Shown here piece after piece: positions 53,574 to 63,064 of a stretch of 64,000 nucleotides of DNA (position 1 is the first letter of the stretch; each line of letters starts with the position of its first letter). The notes beneath the pieces are model-generated. The model did no database searches. It was not told the origin of the DNA and worked only from the letters and a program-made list of their open reading frames with translations. The position numbers were made by a program, and so were the translations under genes. Source of the stretch: JAITVM01 sp031551135 (GTDB lineage: Bacteria; Bacillota; Clostridia; Lachnospirales; JAITVM01); NCBI GenBank assembly GCA_031551135.1, contig JAVBOA010000020.1:121570-185569 (forward strand). The letters run 5' to 3'.

Positions 53574-56500
53574 TTATACTTTTGGAATAAAATCATCTAA
53601 ATATACCTTCTTTAAAATATTAAATTTATTCTTTCGTTCGGAGGCATCGATTTGGCAGATTGCGGAATATTTACAATAATCACAGCCATTGTTATTCCCT
53701 TTTTTATAAGGGAAAACATCAATATTCCCCTTGAAAATTTCTTCGCCGAGCTGAGCAACACGCTCATTTATAAAATTCAAAACACTTTCAAATTCATCAC
53801 TTGCCGCAACCGACGACAATGCCGTAAATCCGCTGTCCTTTTTTTTCTCGACGGGGATTATTATGCTGGATTTCGAAAATTCGTTGTCCATTGCAGAAAT
53901 TATACGGTCGTCTTTCAAAACAAGTCCGCTCATTTTAAATTCTTTTAATTTCAAATAATCTAAAGTTTCATTTACGACATCGGTATAATCCAAAACAGGG
54001 TCATTTATATTAAAATAAAAAACACCGCCGGGCAAAAGTTTTAGATTTTCTTTATTAAATATATTAGGCGAAGCTTTTAATAATGCGTCGAGATAAATTA
54101 AAATCTGCAATTGCATACCGTAATAAATATCCGTTAAATCAAATTTTGTCGAGCCGGATTTATAATCTATGATTTTTATATATCTGTTGCCGTCGTAATC
54201 ATAACAATCCACACGGTCAATCCGCCCTGAGATAATTATTTTTTTTCCGTCTTTTAAATCAATCAAAATACTTGTGGCAGGGCCGGAAAATTCGATTTCA
54301 TGAGCCAGTGGCTCGAAGCTTCCTTTTTTTATATGCTCTGTCAAAGCCCAAATAGATTGCTTTGAAATACGCTTAATGCGTTTTATTGCATATTTTAATT
54401 TCGCCGTACTCAAAAAAACTTCCGATTTGCTTTCGGCGGCCAGCTCGTCAACGCATTTTTCTACTATCTCATTTATTTGAGTTCGGCTTATTTCTCTGAA
54501 AGAAAGACCTCGTTCATCTAAAACTTTTGTAAATCTTTCGATAACTTTATGAAAAAGACTGCCGATATCCAATTGGCTTATCTCGAATCTGCTGCGCTCT
54601 TTTGCGTCCAGATTATATTGAACAAAATACGAAAAAGGACATTGAACAAAACGCTCCAAACGCGTAACGGAAGTAATCAATTCTTTGCCGTATTGTTTTT
54701 TCGCTGTGTTGTCACTTAAATATTTCGGATTTTTATCAAAGAAAAGAATCTTCTCCATAGAGCTGACTTTATCCGAATATTCTTCGCTATGCTTAAAAAA
54801 TGAATATAAATTTATTTCCGAGTCCGCCATTTCGCCTGTTTTAGAATAATTTCGCAGAATTTTGCCGAATTTTTCAAAAGTCGGCTTCGGCATATCGATA
54901 TAATCTTGATTATCGGGCGCTATTTCGCATAACTCCAGAAAAATATTTTTCACTTTATGAATCACGGTAGACGGCTGCAAAGAGCTTCCGGAAAGAGTTC
55001 CGAGGCTGTATGAAAATTGCAGAAATTCGTTTGCTTTGGCAAAAGATTCATAAACCATCAGCATTTCTTTCAAATATCTTGTATTCGAATCGGAATCCAA
55101 TTCAATTCCTTTTTCCCTAAGAAAAATTCGCTCATCATCAGAAATCAGTCCGCTTTCGTTCGACAATGACGGAATTTTTCCCTCGTTTACGCCTATCAAA
55201 AAAAGCGCGCGGATTTCGGGAAGCCTTGTACGTTTATGGTCACCGACAATTACACAATCGTTGGATGGCGGAATAATACTCATTTCTATTTCTTCCAAGC
55301 CTGCGTCTAAAATTTTCGCAAATTCTTTGAATGTCACAATTTCATCGCCCAATATTTCAACCAATTTTTCTAACATTCCAATGATTTTAGGCCAAATTTG
55401 CTTATGCTGACGCAGCATAACGCTGCTTTTATCATCTATAGATAAAATCCAATTTTCCAGAGTTTTTGTGACTTCCAGATATTCAAATGTATTATAAATT
55501 TTAATACAGAAATTTTTTACGGTAGATTTTGATTTTGGATTCTTTTCAAATTTATCCATTATCGAAAGAAATTTATCCCTGATTTCATGAATCCTTTCCT
55601 CGTCATACATTCCGCTTTCAAATCCATATTTCCAGCGTTTTATTCGCCATTTAAAAGATTTCACGCCGTTTTCCAAAACATAGTTTTCCAATAAATCGAT
55701 ATCGTCGTTTTCGATATTAGTCATATTTGTTTTTAAAAGACGGAAAACACTTTCATATGAAAAATTACTTAGCACGATTTCACAAAGCGCACGAATAAGC
55801 TCCGTAAGAGGATGCGATAAAATATCCGAAGGCGTATCAAAAAAACAAGGAATTTCATAGGAATGAAAAATATTCCGTATAATACGTTCGTTTTCCTCAA
55901 CCGATGCGGTTACAATCGCAATTTCACGGTATCTGTAATTTTTATCTCTTACAAGCGAATGAATTTTTTTTGCGGTTTCTGAAATCTCAGTGTAAATGTT
56001 TTGTGCCTTTAAAATTTTTACATCTTCGCAAGCTTTTACATAAGAATCGTTGCTGAATTTCATAAAATTTTCTGATAGAAATCCGAGTTCGGGGCTTTTT
56101 TTATGCCGTAAATTTTCAGACAGAAAATCATATTTTAAAATCGGAATTTTGTTTGCTTCCGCAAGTTTTGTAATTTTGCTGATTGTGACTTTGGTTTCAA
56201 AAAAAGGATCATAATTTTTTATAACATCAAATCTGTTTCTGTTAGTATTAGTCAGCATAGAAACATTTACAGATTCGCAATGCAGCAACAATTTTTCAAT
56301 AAGCTTATATTCCTGCGGCGTGAAAGAAACAAAATTATCTATATAAATTATCGAATTCTTTAAATATTCGGAATACTCGATATAATCGCTCAATAAATCC
56401 AGAGTTTCATCGGTCGAAATATATTTTTCTTTGATAAATTCGAGGTATTTCGAATAGATTTTATGTAAATCAGAAAATTTTAAATAAATATTTTCCCGCT

Positions 56501-56936
56501 CTTTAATCAATTCGAGATATTCTTCAAGCTTTTCGACAGAAATATTAAAACGGTAAAATTCGGAAATCATTTCGCTGAGTTTTAAAACAAAACCATGTTT
56601 ATTAGCTGTCTTTGCGAAATATTCCAGCTCTTTTTCGAGGCTTAGCAATATTTTTTTTAGCAGCATAGATTTTCCGTTCTGTTCTAAAATTTTATTGCCT
56701 GTTTTTCCAAGCTCACGAAAAACATGAAAAGCAAGCCGGTTGAAACTGAGTACCTGACATTTTATAATTGCGGAATCTTTTGATAAATTTATGAGATTTT
56801 TTTCAGATTCCAAAGTAAATTGTTCGGGCACAATCAGAATTAGATTTTTATTTCCAAATCCGTTTGCCATTATTTCCTGAAGACAAAGCGTTGTTTTGCC
56901 GCTTCCACTTTTTCCGAGTATATATCTTAGAGCCAT
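53574..56936 (-). CDS. addB: ATP-dependent nuclease subunit AddB
   Basis: A 1120-residue subunit of the AddAB helicase-nuclease for double-strand break repair. ATG 56936 follows GGGTGAT; an ATG four codons earlier has no such site. Walker A is GKSGSGKTT at residues 8-16. The C-terminal RecB-type nuclease is visible as FVQCPFSYFVQYNLDA, IIDYKSG and MQLQILIYLDAL. The four iron-sulfur cysteines appear as one in FVQCPF and three in NGCDYCKYSAICQ. The gene is intact, but addA, normally directly downstream, is absent: the next gene is T-box/glyS. addA must be elsewhere or missing. Confidence 0.92.
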   Translation of the reverse strand: MALRYILGKSGSGKTTLCLQEIMANGFGNKNLILIVPEQFTLESEKNLINLSKDSAIIKCQVLSFNRLAFHVFRELGKTGNKILEQNGKSMLLKKILLSLEKELEYFAKTANKHGFVLKLSEMISEFYRFNISVEKLEEYLELIKERENIYLKFSDLHKIYSKYLEFIKEKYISTDETLDLLSDYIEYSEYLKNSIIYIDNFVSFTPQEYKLIEKLLLHCESVNVSMLTNTNRNRFDVIKNYDPFFETKVTISKITKLAEANKIPILKYDFLSENLRHKKSPELGFLSENFMKFSNDSYVKACEDVKILKAQNIYTEISETAKKIHSLVRDKNYRYREIAIVTASVEENERIIRNIFHSYEIPCFFDTPSDILSHPLTELIRALCEIVLSNFSYESVFRLLKTNMTNIENDDIDLLENYVLENGVKSFKWRIKRWKYGFESGMYDEERIHEIRDKFLSIMDKFEKNPKSKSTVKNFCIKIYNTFEYLEVTKTLENWILSIDDKSSVMLRQHKQIWPKIIGMLEKLVEILGDEIVTFKEFAKILDAGLEEIEMSIIPPSNDCVIVGDHKRTRLPEIRALFLIGVNEGKIPSLSNESGLISDDERIFLREKGIELDSDSNTRYLKEMLMVYESFAKANEFLQFSYSLGTLSGSSLQPSTVIHKVKNIFLELCEIAPDNQDYIDMPKPTFEKFGKILRNYSKTGEMADSEINLYSFFKHSEEYSDKVSSMEKILFFDKNPKYLSDNTAKKQYGKELITSVTRLERFVQCPFSYFVQYNLDAKERSRFEISQLDIGSLFHKVIERFTKVLDERGLSFREISRTQINEIVEKCVDELAAESKSEVFLSTAKLKYAIKRIKRISKQSIWALTEHIKKGSFEPLAHEIEFSGPATSILIDLKDGKKIIISGRIDRVDCYDYDGNRYIKIIDYKSGSTKFDLTDIYYGMQLQILIYLDALLKASPNIFNKENLKLLPGGVFYFNINDPVLDYTDVVNETLDYLKLKEFKMSGLVLKDDRIISAMDNEFSKSSIIIPVEKKKDSGFTALSSVAASDEFESVLNFINERVAQLGEEIFKGNIDVFPYKKGNNNGCDYCKYSAICQIDASERKNKFNILKKVYLDDFIPKV

Positions 56937-57131
56937 TTTATCACCCATGTTTTTATTTGTTAGACTTAATTATATCTTAATTCAATGTGTGAATCTACTG
57001 TTACGAATTTATATTTTATAGAATTCGACAAACTACTGAATTTTTTAGAAAAGAGAAAAAATAGAAAGCATATTTTATTATTGCGAATAATAAGATATAA
57101 CATCTACAAAAAAACAAGGAGGAAAATTTTA

Positions 57132-57566
57132 ATGGGCGGGACGAAAATAATCGTACTCCAGATGAAGGAGTTAATAAAAACGGTGATTTTTGCGGTAATC
57201 GGATTAATTCTAATAATAGCGCTGGTATATTTCTTTTTGCCGAAAGGCGATAAAGCCGAAGAAAATGCGATTTACACACCGGGTACATATAGCTCACAGA
57301 TAATTTTGCAAAACGATACACCAATCGATATTGTAGTAACCGTTTCGGAAAGCGAAATTTTAAAATTGGATATGGCGGAACTGAACGAAGAACAAATCAG
57401 CCTGTATCCGCTGCTACAGCCGACTTTTAATGATTTATCTGCAGAAGTTGTAAAAAATCAAACGGTAGATATAAATCTAAAGAATGATGATTCTGTTACA
57501 AAACAAGTGCTTTTAGAAGCCATAAAACTAGCCGTAAACAAAGCTGTAGACAGCAATTCGATATAA
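57132..57566 (+). CDS. Small membrane-anchored protein, FMN-binding-like
   Basis: A 144-residue protein. ATG 57132 follows AAGGAGG; the longer frame from 56985 is not supported. A membrane helix (VIFAVIGLILIIALVYFFL, residues about 18-36) is followed by an extracellular part reading YTPGTYSSQIILQNDTPIDIVVTVSESEILKLDMAEL, similar in shape to the FMN-binding/NqrC-like domain of surface flavoproteins, though the flavinylation S/T motif is not seen. Function unknown. It is divergent from addB and convergent with fbp, with a terminator following. Confidence 0.55.
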   Translation: MGGTKIIVLQMKELIKTVIFAVIGLILIIALVYFFLPKGDKAEENAIYTPGTYSSQIILQNDTPIDIVVTVSESEILKLDMAELNEEQISLYPLLQPTFNDLSAEVVKNQTVDINLKNDDSVTKQVLLEAIKLAVNKAVDSNSI

Positions 57567-57570
57567 AATC

Positions 57571-57615
57571 AAGGACTTTTATTTTTCAGCAATTTGCTGT
57601 AAAGTAAAAGTCCTT
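57571..57615. terminator. Bidirectional terminator between the small membrane protein and fbp
   Basis: AAGGACTTTTA pairs with TAAAAGTCCTT, and an inner stem CAGCAA/TTGCTG extends it; a T-rich stretch follows on the plus strand. Confidence 0.8.
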
Positions 57616-57628
57616 TAATTTATTAACC

Positions 57629-59596
57629 TTAATGTTTTCTGGAATTGCTGTATTTTGAAGATTCGCGAACAATTCCCTTTCTGTATGCCTTAACCAATTC
57701 TTTAAGCTCTTTAATCCGCTCTGAAATCTCGATTCCGTTATCGGTATCGCCGACGGTCACCCGCTGCTTCAGGCGCTCGACAATAATTACGTTAGGGCTT
57801 TCGCGGACGGTTTTTCCGGCAATATTTTTAAAACCGCATTTGTGTTCGGCAAGGCTCAAAGTTTGGGAATTATAAATCAAAGTATAGCCTGCGATTCCGG
57901 TTTTTGATTGTACGGACTTCGCTATTCCGCCGTCGATTACAAATAGCTTTTTATTCGCGCGTATCGGGCTGTCGCCTTGCTTTTGCTTAACCGGAACATG
58001 ACCGTTTATAATATGTGCGTTTTCAACCTTAAGACCGAATTCTTCAAGAATTTTTATACATGTTTCTTCGTTTTTACTGTATTTATAATATGGATTATAG
58101 ATTTCTTCGTGAGTTTCTTTTTCTTTTATAAAATACCGCTCAAAAGTAGAAAGCTTGGATTTTCCGAATAAAGGCGATTTTTTTCCGCACCACAAATACC
58201 ACATAAAATCCAAGGCATTTTTTTGTCTTCGGCTACCTTTTTCCAAAAAATATGCTTCGTTTACTTTTTGGTCAATATAGTCCATGAGCTTTTTGCCGTG
58301 TGATTTTTTGCCGTCAATTGTAAGCGAGTCAAATTCTCCGTTTTCGTCCAGCAAAATACAGCCGTGATACATGAGATTATTATTATAAACTTTGTACATA
58401 GAGCCTTTTTGATACATAAAATTAATTTGTGTATGCAGAAGCTCACTGTGTGCGAAAGAATAAGCGATTACATTCATGAGTTCTTTTTCGCCGTCTGTCA
58501 GCTCCAAAGGATTTTCTTTATTTAGAGTCGGAAAAGATTTATCTATTAAATTATAAATTTTGGAATCCAGCTTAATTGTTCCGTCATCGAGATTTATATT
58601 TTTTAAATAAATATTTCCGTCCATTTCATATTCGGGATGATGCTCAATTAGCTGACCCTCTAATTTAAATTGAATAATCGCAATGGCTTTATGCATTTTT
58701 GCGGCGAGCATCGGGTCTACAATCGAATATTTATTTTCGTCAATCATATGAGGCATAAAAATATCGCAAGGGTCGTCTTTGTATACTTCCGCCGCAAAAA
58801 GCGCAAGCGGCCGGAGATTTATATTATAAGCATCCTCCAATAAATCGAAATTATTATAAGAAATAGCGATTCTTATAACATTGGCCATCAAAGCACGGTT
58901 TCCGGCGGCGGCACCCATCCACGAAATATCATGGTTTCCCCATTGAATATCCACATAAAAAGAATGCATGAGTTCTTTTATTATAATATCGGGTCTTGGT
59001 CCGCGGTCGAAAATATCGCCGATAATATGCAATTTATCGACGCAGAGATTTCTGATTAATTCGCAAATCGAAATTATAAAATCATTTGCGATTTCAATTT
59101 CTACAATAGAATTAATTATTTCATTATAATATCTTTCTTTGTCAACATCGCTGTCGGCGTGCAGAAGTTCGTCGAAAATATAAGCGAATTTAGCGGGCAT
59201 TTGCTTACGTACTTTGGAGCGTGTGTATTTTGTTGAAACGGATTTGCATACTTTTATCAACCTATAAATAGTCAGTTTCTGCCATTCCACGAGTTTGATA
59301 TTCGGCAAATGAAATTTTGATAAATATTCGTCGGGGTAATAAATTAAATATTCCAGCTGTTCGCGGTCGTCTTCGGATAAAGTTTGCTTGAATATCAAAT
59401 CGATTTTTGATTTTATGACCCCGGAGGCAGAGCGCAATAAATATATAAATCCCTCGTCTTCTCCGTGCAAATCAGAAAAAAAGTATTCGGTAGCCTTTGG
59501 CAGACAATTTATTGCGCCGAGATTAATTATTTCTGTTGAAGCAGATTCAATATTAGGATATTCTTTTGATAAAAGCTGAAGATATTTTATATCCAA
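57629..59596 (-). CDS. fbp: Fructose-1,6-bisphosphatase, class III
   Basis: A 655-residue firmicute-type enzyme making fructose-6-phosphate in gluconeogenesis. TTG 59596 is placed seven bases after AGGAGG; the ATG six bases earlier would be one base from it. The calcineurin-like phosphoesterase motifs are FSDLHGED, IIGDIFDRGPRPDI, IQWGNHDISWMG and INGHVPVK. Length and the family-specific CILLDENGEF-type segment agree with class III. It lies beyond the small membrane gene and has its own terminator. It partners functionally with ppdK at 49106. Confidence 0.93.
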   Translation of the reverse strand: MDIKYLQLLSKEYPNIESASTEIINLGAINCLPKATEYFFSDLHGEDEGFIYLLRSASGVIKSKIDLIFKQTLSEDDREQLEYLIYYPDEYLSKFHLPNIKLVEWQKLTIYRLIKVCKSVSTKYTRSKVRKQMPAKFAYIFDELLHADSDVDKERYYNEIINSIVEIEIANDFIISICELIRNLCVDKLHIIGDIFDRGPRPDIIIKELMHSFYVDIQWGNHDISWMGAAAGNRALMANVIRIAISYNNFDLLEDAYNINLRPLALFAAEVYKDDPCDIFMPHMIDENKYSIVDPMLAAKMHKAIAIIQFKLEGQLIEHHPEYEMDGNIYLKNINLDDGTIKLDSKIYNLIDKSFPTLNKENPLELTDGEKELMNVIAYSFAHSELLHTQINFMYQKGSMYKVYNNNLMYHGCILLDENGEFDSLTIDGKKSHGKKLMDYIDQKVNEAYFLEKGSRRQKNALDFMWYLWCGKKSPLFGKSKLSTFERYFIKEKETHEEIYNPYYKYSKNEETCIKILEEFGLKVENAHIINGHVPVKQKQGDSPIRANKKLFVIDGGIAKSVQSKTGIAGYTLIYNSQTLSLAEHKCGFKNIAGKTVRESPNVIIVERLKQRVTVGDTDNGIEISERIKELKELVKAYRKGIVRESSKYSNSRKH

Positions 59597-59682
59597 AATC
59601 ATCCCTCCTGTAAGTTTATGTTTAATAAATTTCTATAAAAACAATTCACTGACTTCAATTTTATTTGCAATAAATTCGATTT

Positions 59683-59785
59683 TATAGCGGTTTGATTTTT
59701 TACCGACTATTTTATTTTGTTTTGAAGGCAGATAAAATCAAGAAAAATCAAACCGCAAAGTAATCAATATAGTTAAAATGCTATA
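59683..59785 (-). repeat. Family B miniature inverted-repeat element, copy 3
   Basis: 103 bp with ends TATAGCGGTTTGATT and AGTTAAAATGCTATA. The arms are GCGGTTTGATTTTT and AAAAATCAAACCGC, and the core TTTTGTTTTGAAGGCAGAT equals that of the copy at 6631-6722. Confidence 0.8.
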
Positions 59786-59885
59786 AATCATTGTATACTC
59801 ATTTTAACATATTTTAAGTGTTTATATTAGACTCAAAATATTATAAGTGATAGAATATTAGAAAAAAGATTTTCAGGAGGAAATT

Positions 59886-60608
59886 ATGATAAAGACAATT
59901 TCTTTTTTTGCGGATTTTGCGATATCTTTGGCGGCGACTGTTCCCAAATTAAATAAAGTCAAAAAAATAAAAGAAATATCGAATGAGGAATTCTTGAAAG
60001 AGTCTAATAAGATAGCGAGAGAATGGGCAAGGGGAAGATTGAAAAAAATAGGCGCGAATATTCATGTAATCGGTGAGGAGAATTTGAAAAAACATAAAAC
60101 CGTGCTTTTTGTCAGCAATCACCAATCTTATGCGGATATCGCAGTTTTTTTGGCGAATATTGATATGGATAAGGGATTTGTTGCAAAAGAAGAACTGATT
60201 AAATTTCCGGTTTTGTCGGATTGGATGAAAAATATAAACTGCGTGTTTATGGATCGTTCCGATTTGAAAAAATCCGGCAAAGCGATTATTGACGGGATAA
60301 ATATTTTAAAAAGCGGTTATTCAATGGTAATTTTTCCGGAAGGAACAAGGTCAAAATCTTCGAATTTATTGGAGTTTAAATCAGCCTCTTTGAAAATGGC
60401 GGCAAAAGCAAAAGTCCCAATCGTGCCCGTCAGTCTGGACGGAACATATAAAATATTAGAGGAACACAATCGAATCAGGTCGGCGGAGGTATTTATTACG
60501 ATTCACGAGCCTATCGAAACCGAGAACATAAAAAATAATGAAATCGAAAAGCTTTCCGAAGACGTTGTTGAAATTATAAAATCTGGAATACGTGACAGAA
60601 GCGTATAG
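59886..60608 (+). CDS. plsC: 1-acyl-sn-glycerol-3-phosphate acyltransferase
   Basis: A 240-residue PlsC-type acyltransferase that adds the second acyl chain in phosphatidic acid synthesis. The catalytic NHQSYADIAVF (N-H-x4-D) is at about residue 75, the substrate-binding FMDRSD near 118 and FPEGTRSK near 147, followed by PIVPVSLDG. An N-terminal amphipathic or membrane segment precedes residue 25. The ATG follows CAGGAGGAAA. It is a single-gene unit with a family B element upstream and a family A element downstream. Confidence 0.92.
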   Translation: MIKTISFFADFAISLAATVPKLNKVKKIKEISNEEFLKESNKIAREWARGRLKKIGANIHVIGEENLKKHKTVLFVSNHQSYADIAVFLANIDMDKGFVAKEELIKFPVLSDWMKNINCVFMDRSDLKKSGKAIIDGINILKSGYSMVIFPEGTRSKSSNLLEFKSASLKMAAKAKVPIVPVSLDGTYKILEEHNRIRSAEVFITIHEPIETENIKNNEIEKLSEDVVEIIKSGIRDRSV

Positions 60609-60722
60609 AAATAAATATTACCGTATCTTTAAAAATGCTTATTTTTCTAAGATTTTGCTTGCTTTTTACCGATAATTGCAATATTAATATCTTGAGTGAT
60701 ATAATGGATTATATTGTATTAA

Positions 60723-60833
60723 TACTATTTCCCTTTTAAAGAATAGAAAAAAATATTCCATTCCGCGCTTGAAGCGTTGCGCGGAACGCTTCGCTGTGAA
60801 AATTTTTTTCTACTGACTAAATGGGAATTAGTA
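60723..60833 (+). repeat. Family A miniature inverted-repeat element, full copy 7
   Basis: 111 bp, forward orientation, more diverged (TACTATTTCCC / GGGAATTAGTA ends; CATTCCGCGC core) but with compensating changes on both arms, so the hairpin is kept. It lies 75 bases before the pgpH ATG. Confidence 0.82.
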
Positions 60834-60908
60834 TAACGTGTTTATTCTTAAAAATGGAAATAATATTATTCAATATTTTTGAATATAGAATTTTCTGAGG
60901 TGAGGCCA

Positions 60909-63062
60909 ATGAATAAGATTAGTAAAATGAGCAATTTTGCGTTGAATATGCTTTTGATAATAATTTCTGTAGCCATTACTGTATTGGCGATTCTGAACGG
61001 CTCGATAATAAAATCGGGAAATGACATAAAAGTCGGAAGCGTTACTGACCAAAAATATAAAGCAACGAGAAATGTGGAGAACGAATTTGCGACCGAAAAG
61101 CTGAAACGAGAAGCCTCTAAGGCGGTTTCGTCATCATATAAGCGTGATGAGGTTGTGGAAGAATCTGTATATAACAATATCAATACTTTTTTCAAAAAGC
61201 TGGACACATACAGAATCGAGTACAAGCAAAAGCTACTGCAAAATACGGCTGAAAATCCAAATCCAAATCCAAATCCAAATTTCAGCAGTTTGTCAACCGT
61301 TTTGCCGATAGATTTATCCGATAAGCTAAAAAGCACAGCGGTCAGCCTCACGGATGATGAATACGGAAATTTCAAGATTGACGTAATAAAAATTGTTAAA
61401 AAGATTTTTGATATGGAAATAAAATCGGGAAGTTCAAATTATAATCAGGAAATGGTTAGCGAGGAAACAAAAAAAGAAATTCGTGAAGAGGTTCGGATTA
61501 CTTTTGATACCATTGAAAGTCAAAATTTGGCGAATGAAATAATATTATCGTACATGAAACCGAATATGTTTTACGATGCCGAAGCAACAGAAAAATACCG
61601 CAAAGAATTCGCCGATGCCGTAGAGCCGGTTATTATTTTGGAAAACCAGACAATTATCGACGAGGGTGAGATTATTACCGAGGAAGTTTATGCGGTTCTC
61701 GATTCGCTTGGTCTTGTTCAAAAAGGCAGTGATGATATTGCTTGGATAATTTTGGGGTTCACATGTCTGCTTTTAGTGGTTTTTGGTCTGATTCTCTATT
61801 TTCTGAGTAATTTTACTGCTGTGCATATTATGAAACCGCAGGAAAAAACTCTGCTTTTTACGATTTATAATATGTGCGTCTTTTTTATTTGGATATTAAA
61901 AGACTATCCTGTTTATGTTTTTCCGATAGTTATTTTTACAATGCTTATAGCGATTTTGATTGATTCAAATTTAGCAGTTTTGATGAATATTAGTTTTGTG
62001 ACTTTGGCATATATGATAGCAAAGCTTGATTTTGATTATTATATTTATTTTGTTCTTGTCGGGATTGTTGTGGCTTTTATGTCACGTTTGTTTACACAAA
62101 GGTCAAAAATTATTTCTATTGGTGTTATTATTTCATTTTCTCAAATAATAATTTTTTTAGGAATAAATTTAATTTCTTCTAAAGAAATCAATGAGGAAAT
62201 TTTAAAAACTGCCGCTATTATATTTTTTTATTCGATAATTTCCGTGATTTTTGTTATCGGTTCACTTCCTTTTTGGGAAGCAACTTTTGGCGTTGTTACA
62301 ACAATAAAGCTTTTAGATTTGACAAATCCGGCGAATCCGGTTTTAAAACGCCTGACTGTGGAAGCCCCGGGGACTTATCATCATTCTTTAATAGTGGCGA
62401 ATCTTGCCGAGGCAGCCGCAATTGATATTGGCGCAAATCCGATTTTAGCAAGGGTAGGCGGATATTATCACGATATCGGAAAATTGAAATATCCGGGATA
62501 TTTTTACGAAAATCAGGTCTCGGAAAATCCGCATGATGTAATGAATCCATATGACAGCGTGGAAGTTATAAAATCACATGTAACTTATGGGCAGGAACTT
62601 GTGGATTTTTATAAATTGCCGAATGTTATAAATGATATGGTTACTATGCACCACGGAAATACTTTAATAAAATTTTTTTATTCAAAGGCGAAAGAAAAGT
62701 CTGATTCAGTTAATGAAGAGGATTTCAGATATAAAAATTCTATTCCGCAATATAAAGAAGCGGCGATTTTGATGCTTGCGGATACTGTGGAGGCCGCGGT
62801 GCGTTCTTTGATTCCAAGCGGAAAATCAATGCAGGAAGTTGAAGTTTTTGTTCGAAAATTGGTAAATGATAAATTAAACGACGGTCAACTTTTGGATTCT
62901 AATTTGACCATTAAGGACATAGAAATAATAATAAAATCATTTTTGAGAGTTTTCAGAGGTATGTATCACGAACGGATCATGTATCCTACCGAAGATAAAG
63001 CCGACAAAAAAGAAATCGAGCCGGCTGACATACTTATCGCTACAGAGAAAAAAGAGGGATGA
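60909..63062 (+). CDS. pgpH: 7TM-HD cyclic-di-AMP phosphodiesterase, PgpH-like
   Basis: A 717-residue membrane protein. ATG 60909 follows TGAGGTGAGG; the frame upstream starts in TTG without a site. A membrane segment, an extracellular 7TMR-HDED region, seven membrane helices (about residues 275-465) and a cytoplasmic HD domain (GTYHHSLIVANLAEAAA; YYHDIGKLKYPGYF with His521-Asp522; MHHGNT) match PgpH, which degrades c-di-AMP to pApA. The extracellular part contains a hexanucleotide repeat coding NPNPNPNPN, which may vary in copy number. ybeY overlaps its stop. Confidence 0.9.
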   Translation: MNKISKMSNFALNMLLIIISVAITVLAILNGSIIKSGNDIKVGSVTDQKYKATRNVENEFATEKLKREASKAVSSSYKRDEVVEESVYNNINTFFKKLDTYRIEYKQKLLQNTAENPNPNPNPNFSSLSTVLPIDLSDKLKSTAVSLTDDEYGNFKIDVIKIVKKIFDMEIKSGSSNYNQEMVSEETKKEIREEVRITFDTIESQNLANEIILSYMKPNMFYDAEATEKYRKEFADAVEPVIILENQTIIDEGEIITEEVYAVLDSLGLVQKGSDDIAWIILGFTCLLLVVFGLILYFLSNFTAVHIMKPQEKTLLFTIYNMCVFFIWILKDYPVYVFPIVIFTMLIAILIDSNLAVLMNISFVTLAYMIAKLDFDYYIYFVLVGIVVAFMSRLFTQRSKIISIGVIISFSQIIIFLGINLISSKEINEEILKTAAIIFFYSIISVIFVIGSLPFWEATFGVVTTIKLLDLTNPANPVLKRLTVEAPGTYHHSLIVANLAEAAAIDIGANPILARVGGYYHDIGKLKYPGYFYENQVSENPHDVMNPYDSVEVIKSHVTYGQELVDFYKLPNVINDMVTMHHGNTLIKFFYSKAKEKSDSVNEEDFRYKNSIPQYKEAAILMLADTVEAAVRSLIPSGKSMQEVEVFVRKLVNDKLNDGQLLDSNLTIKDIEIIIKSFLRVFRGMYHERIMYPTEDKADKKEIEPADILIATEKKEG
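61256..61281 (+). repeat. In-frame hexanucleotide tandem repeat in pgpH
   Basis: About four copies of AATCCA/CCAAAT encoding Asn-Pro repeats in the predicted extracellular domain. Unit length six keeps frame on slippage. Confidence 0.7.
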
Positions 63063-63064
63063 AA

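Noticed and set aside
56985..57131. 48-residue N-terminal extension of the small membrane protein
   Set aside because: No ribosome binding site at 56985; AAGGAGG precedes ATG 57132, which also puts the membrane helix at the N-terminus.
2196..60833. CRISPR array
   Set aside because: Repeat copies are kilobases apart, in both orientations, with genes between them; there are no regular spacers or cas genes.
60866..61375. Minus-strand open frame with FGFGFGFGF
   Set aside because: Antisense of the pgpH coding region; the pattern comes from the hexanucleotide repeat.
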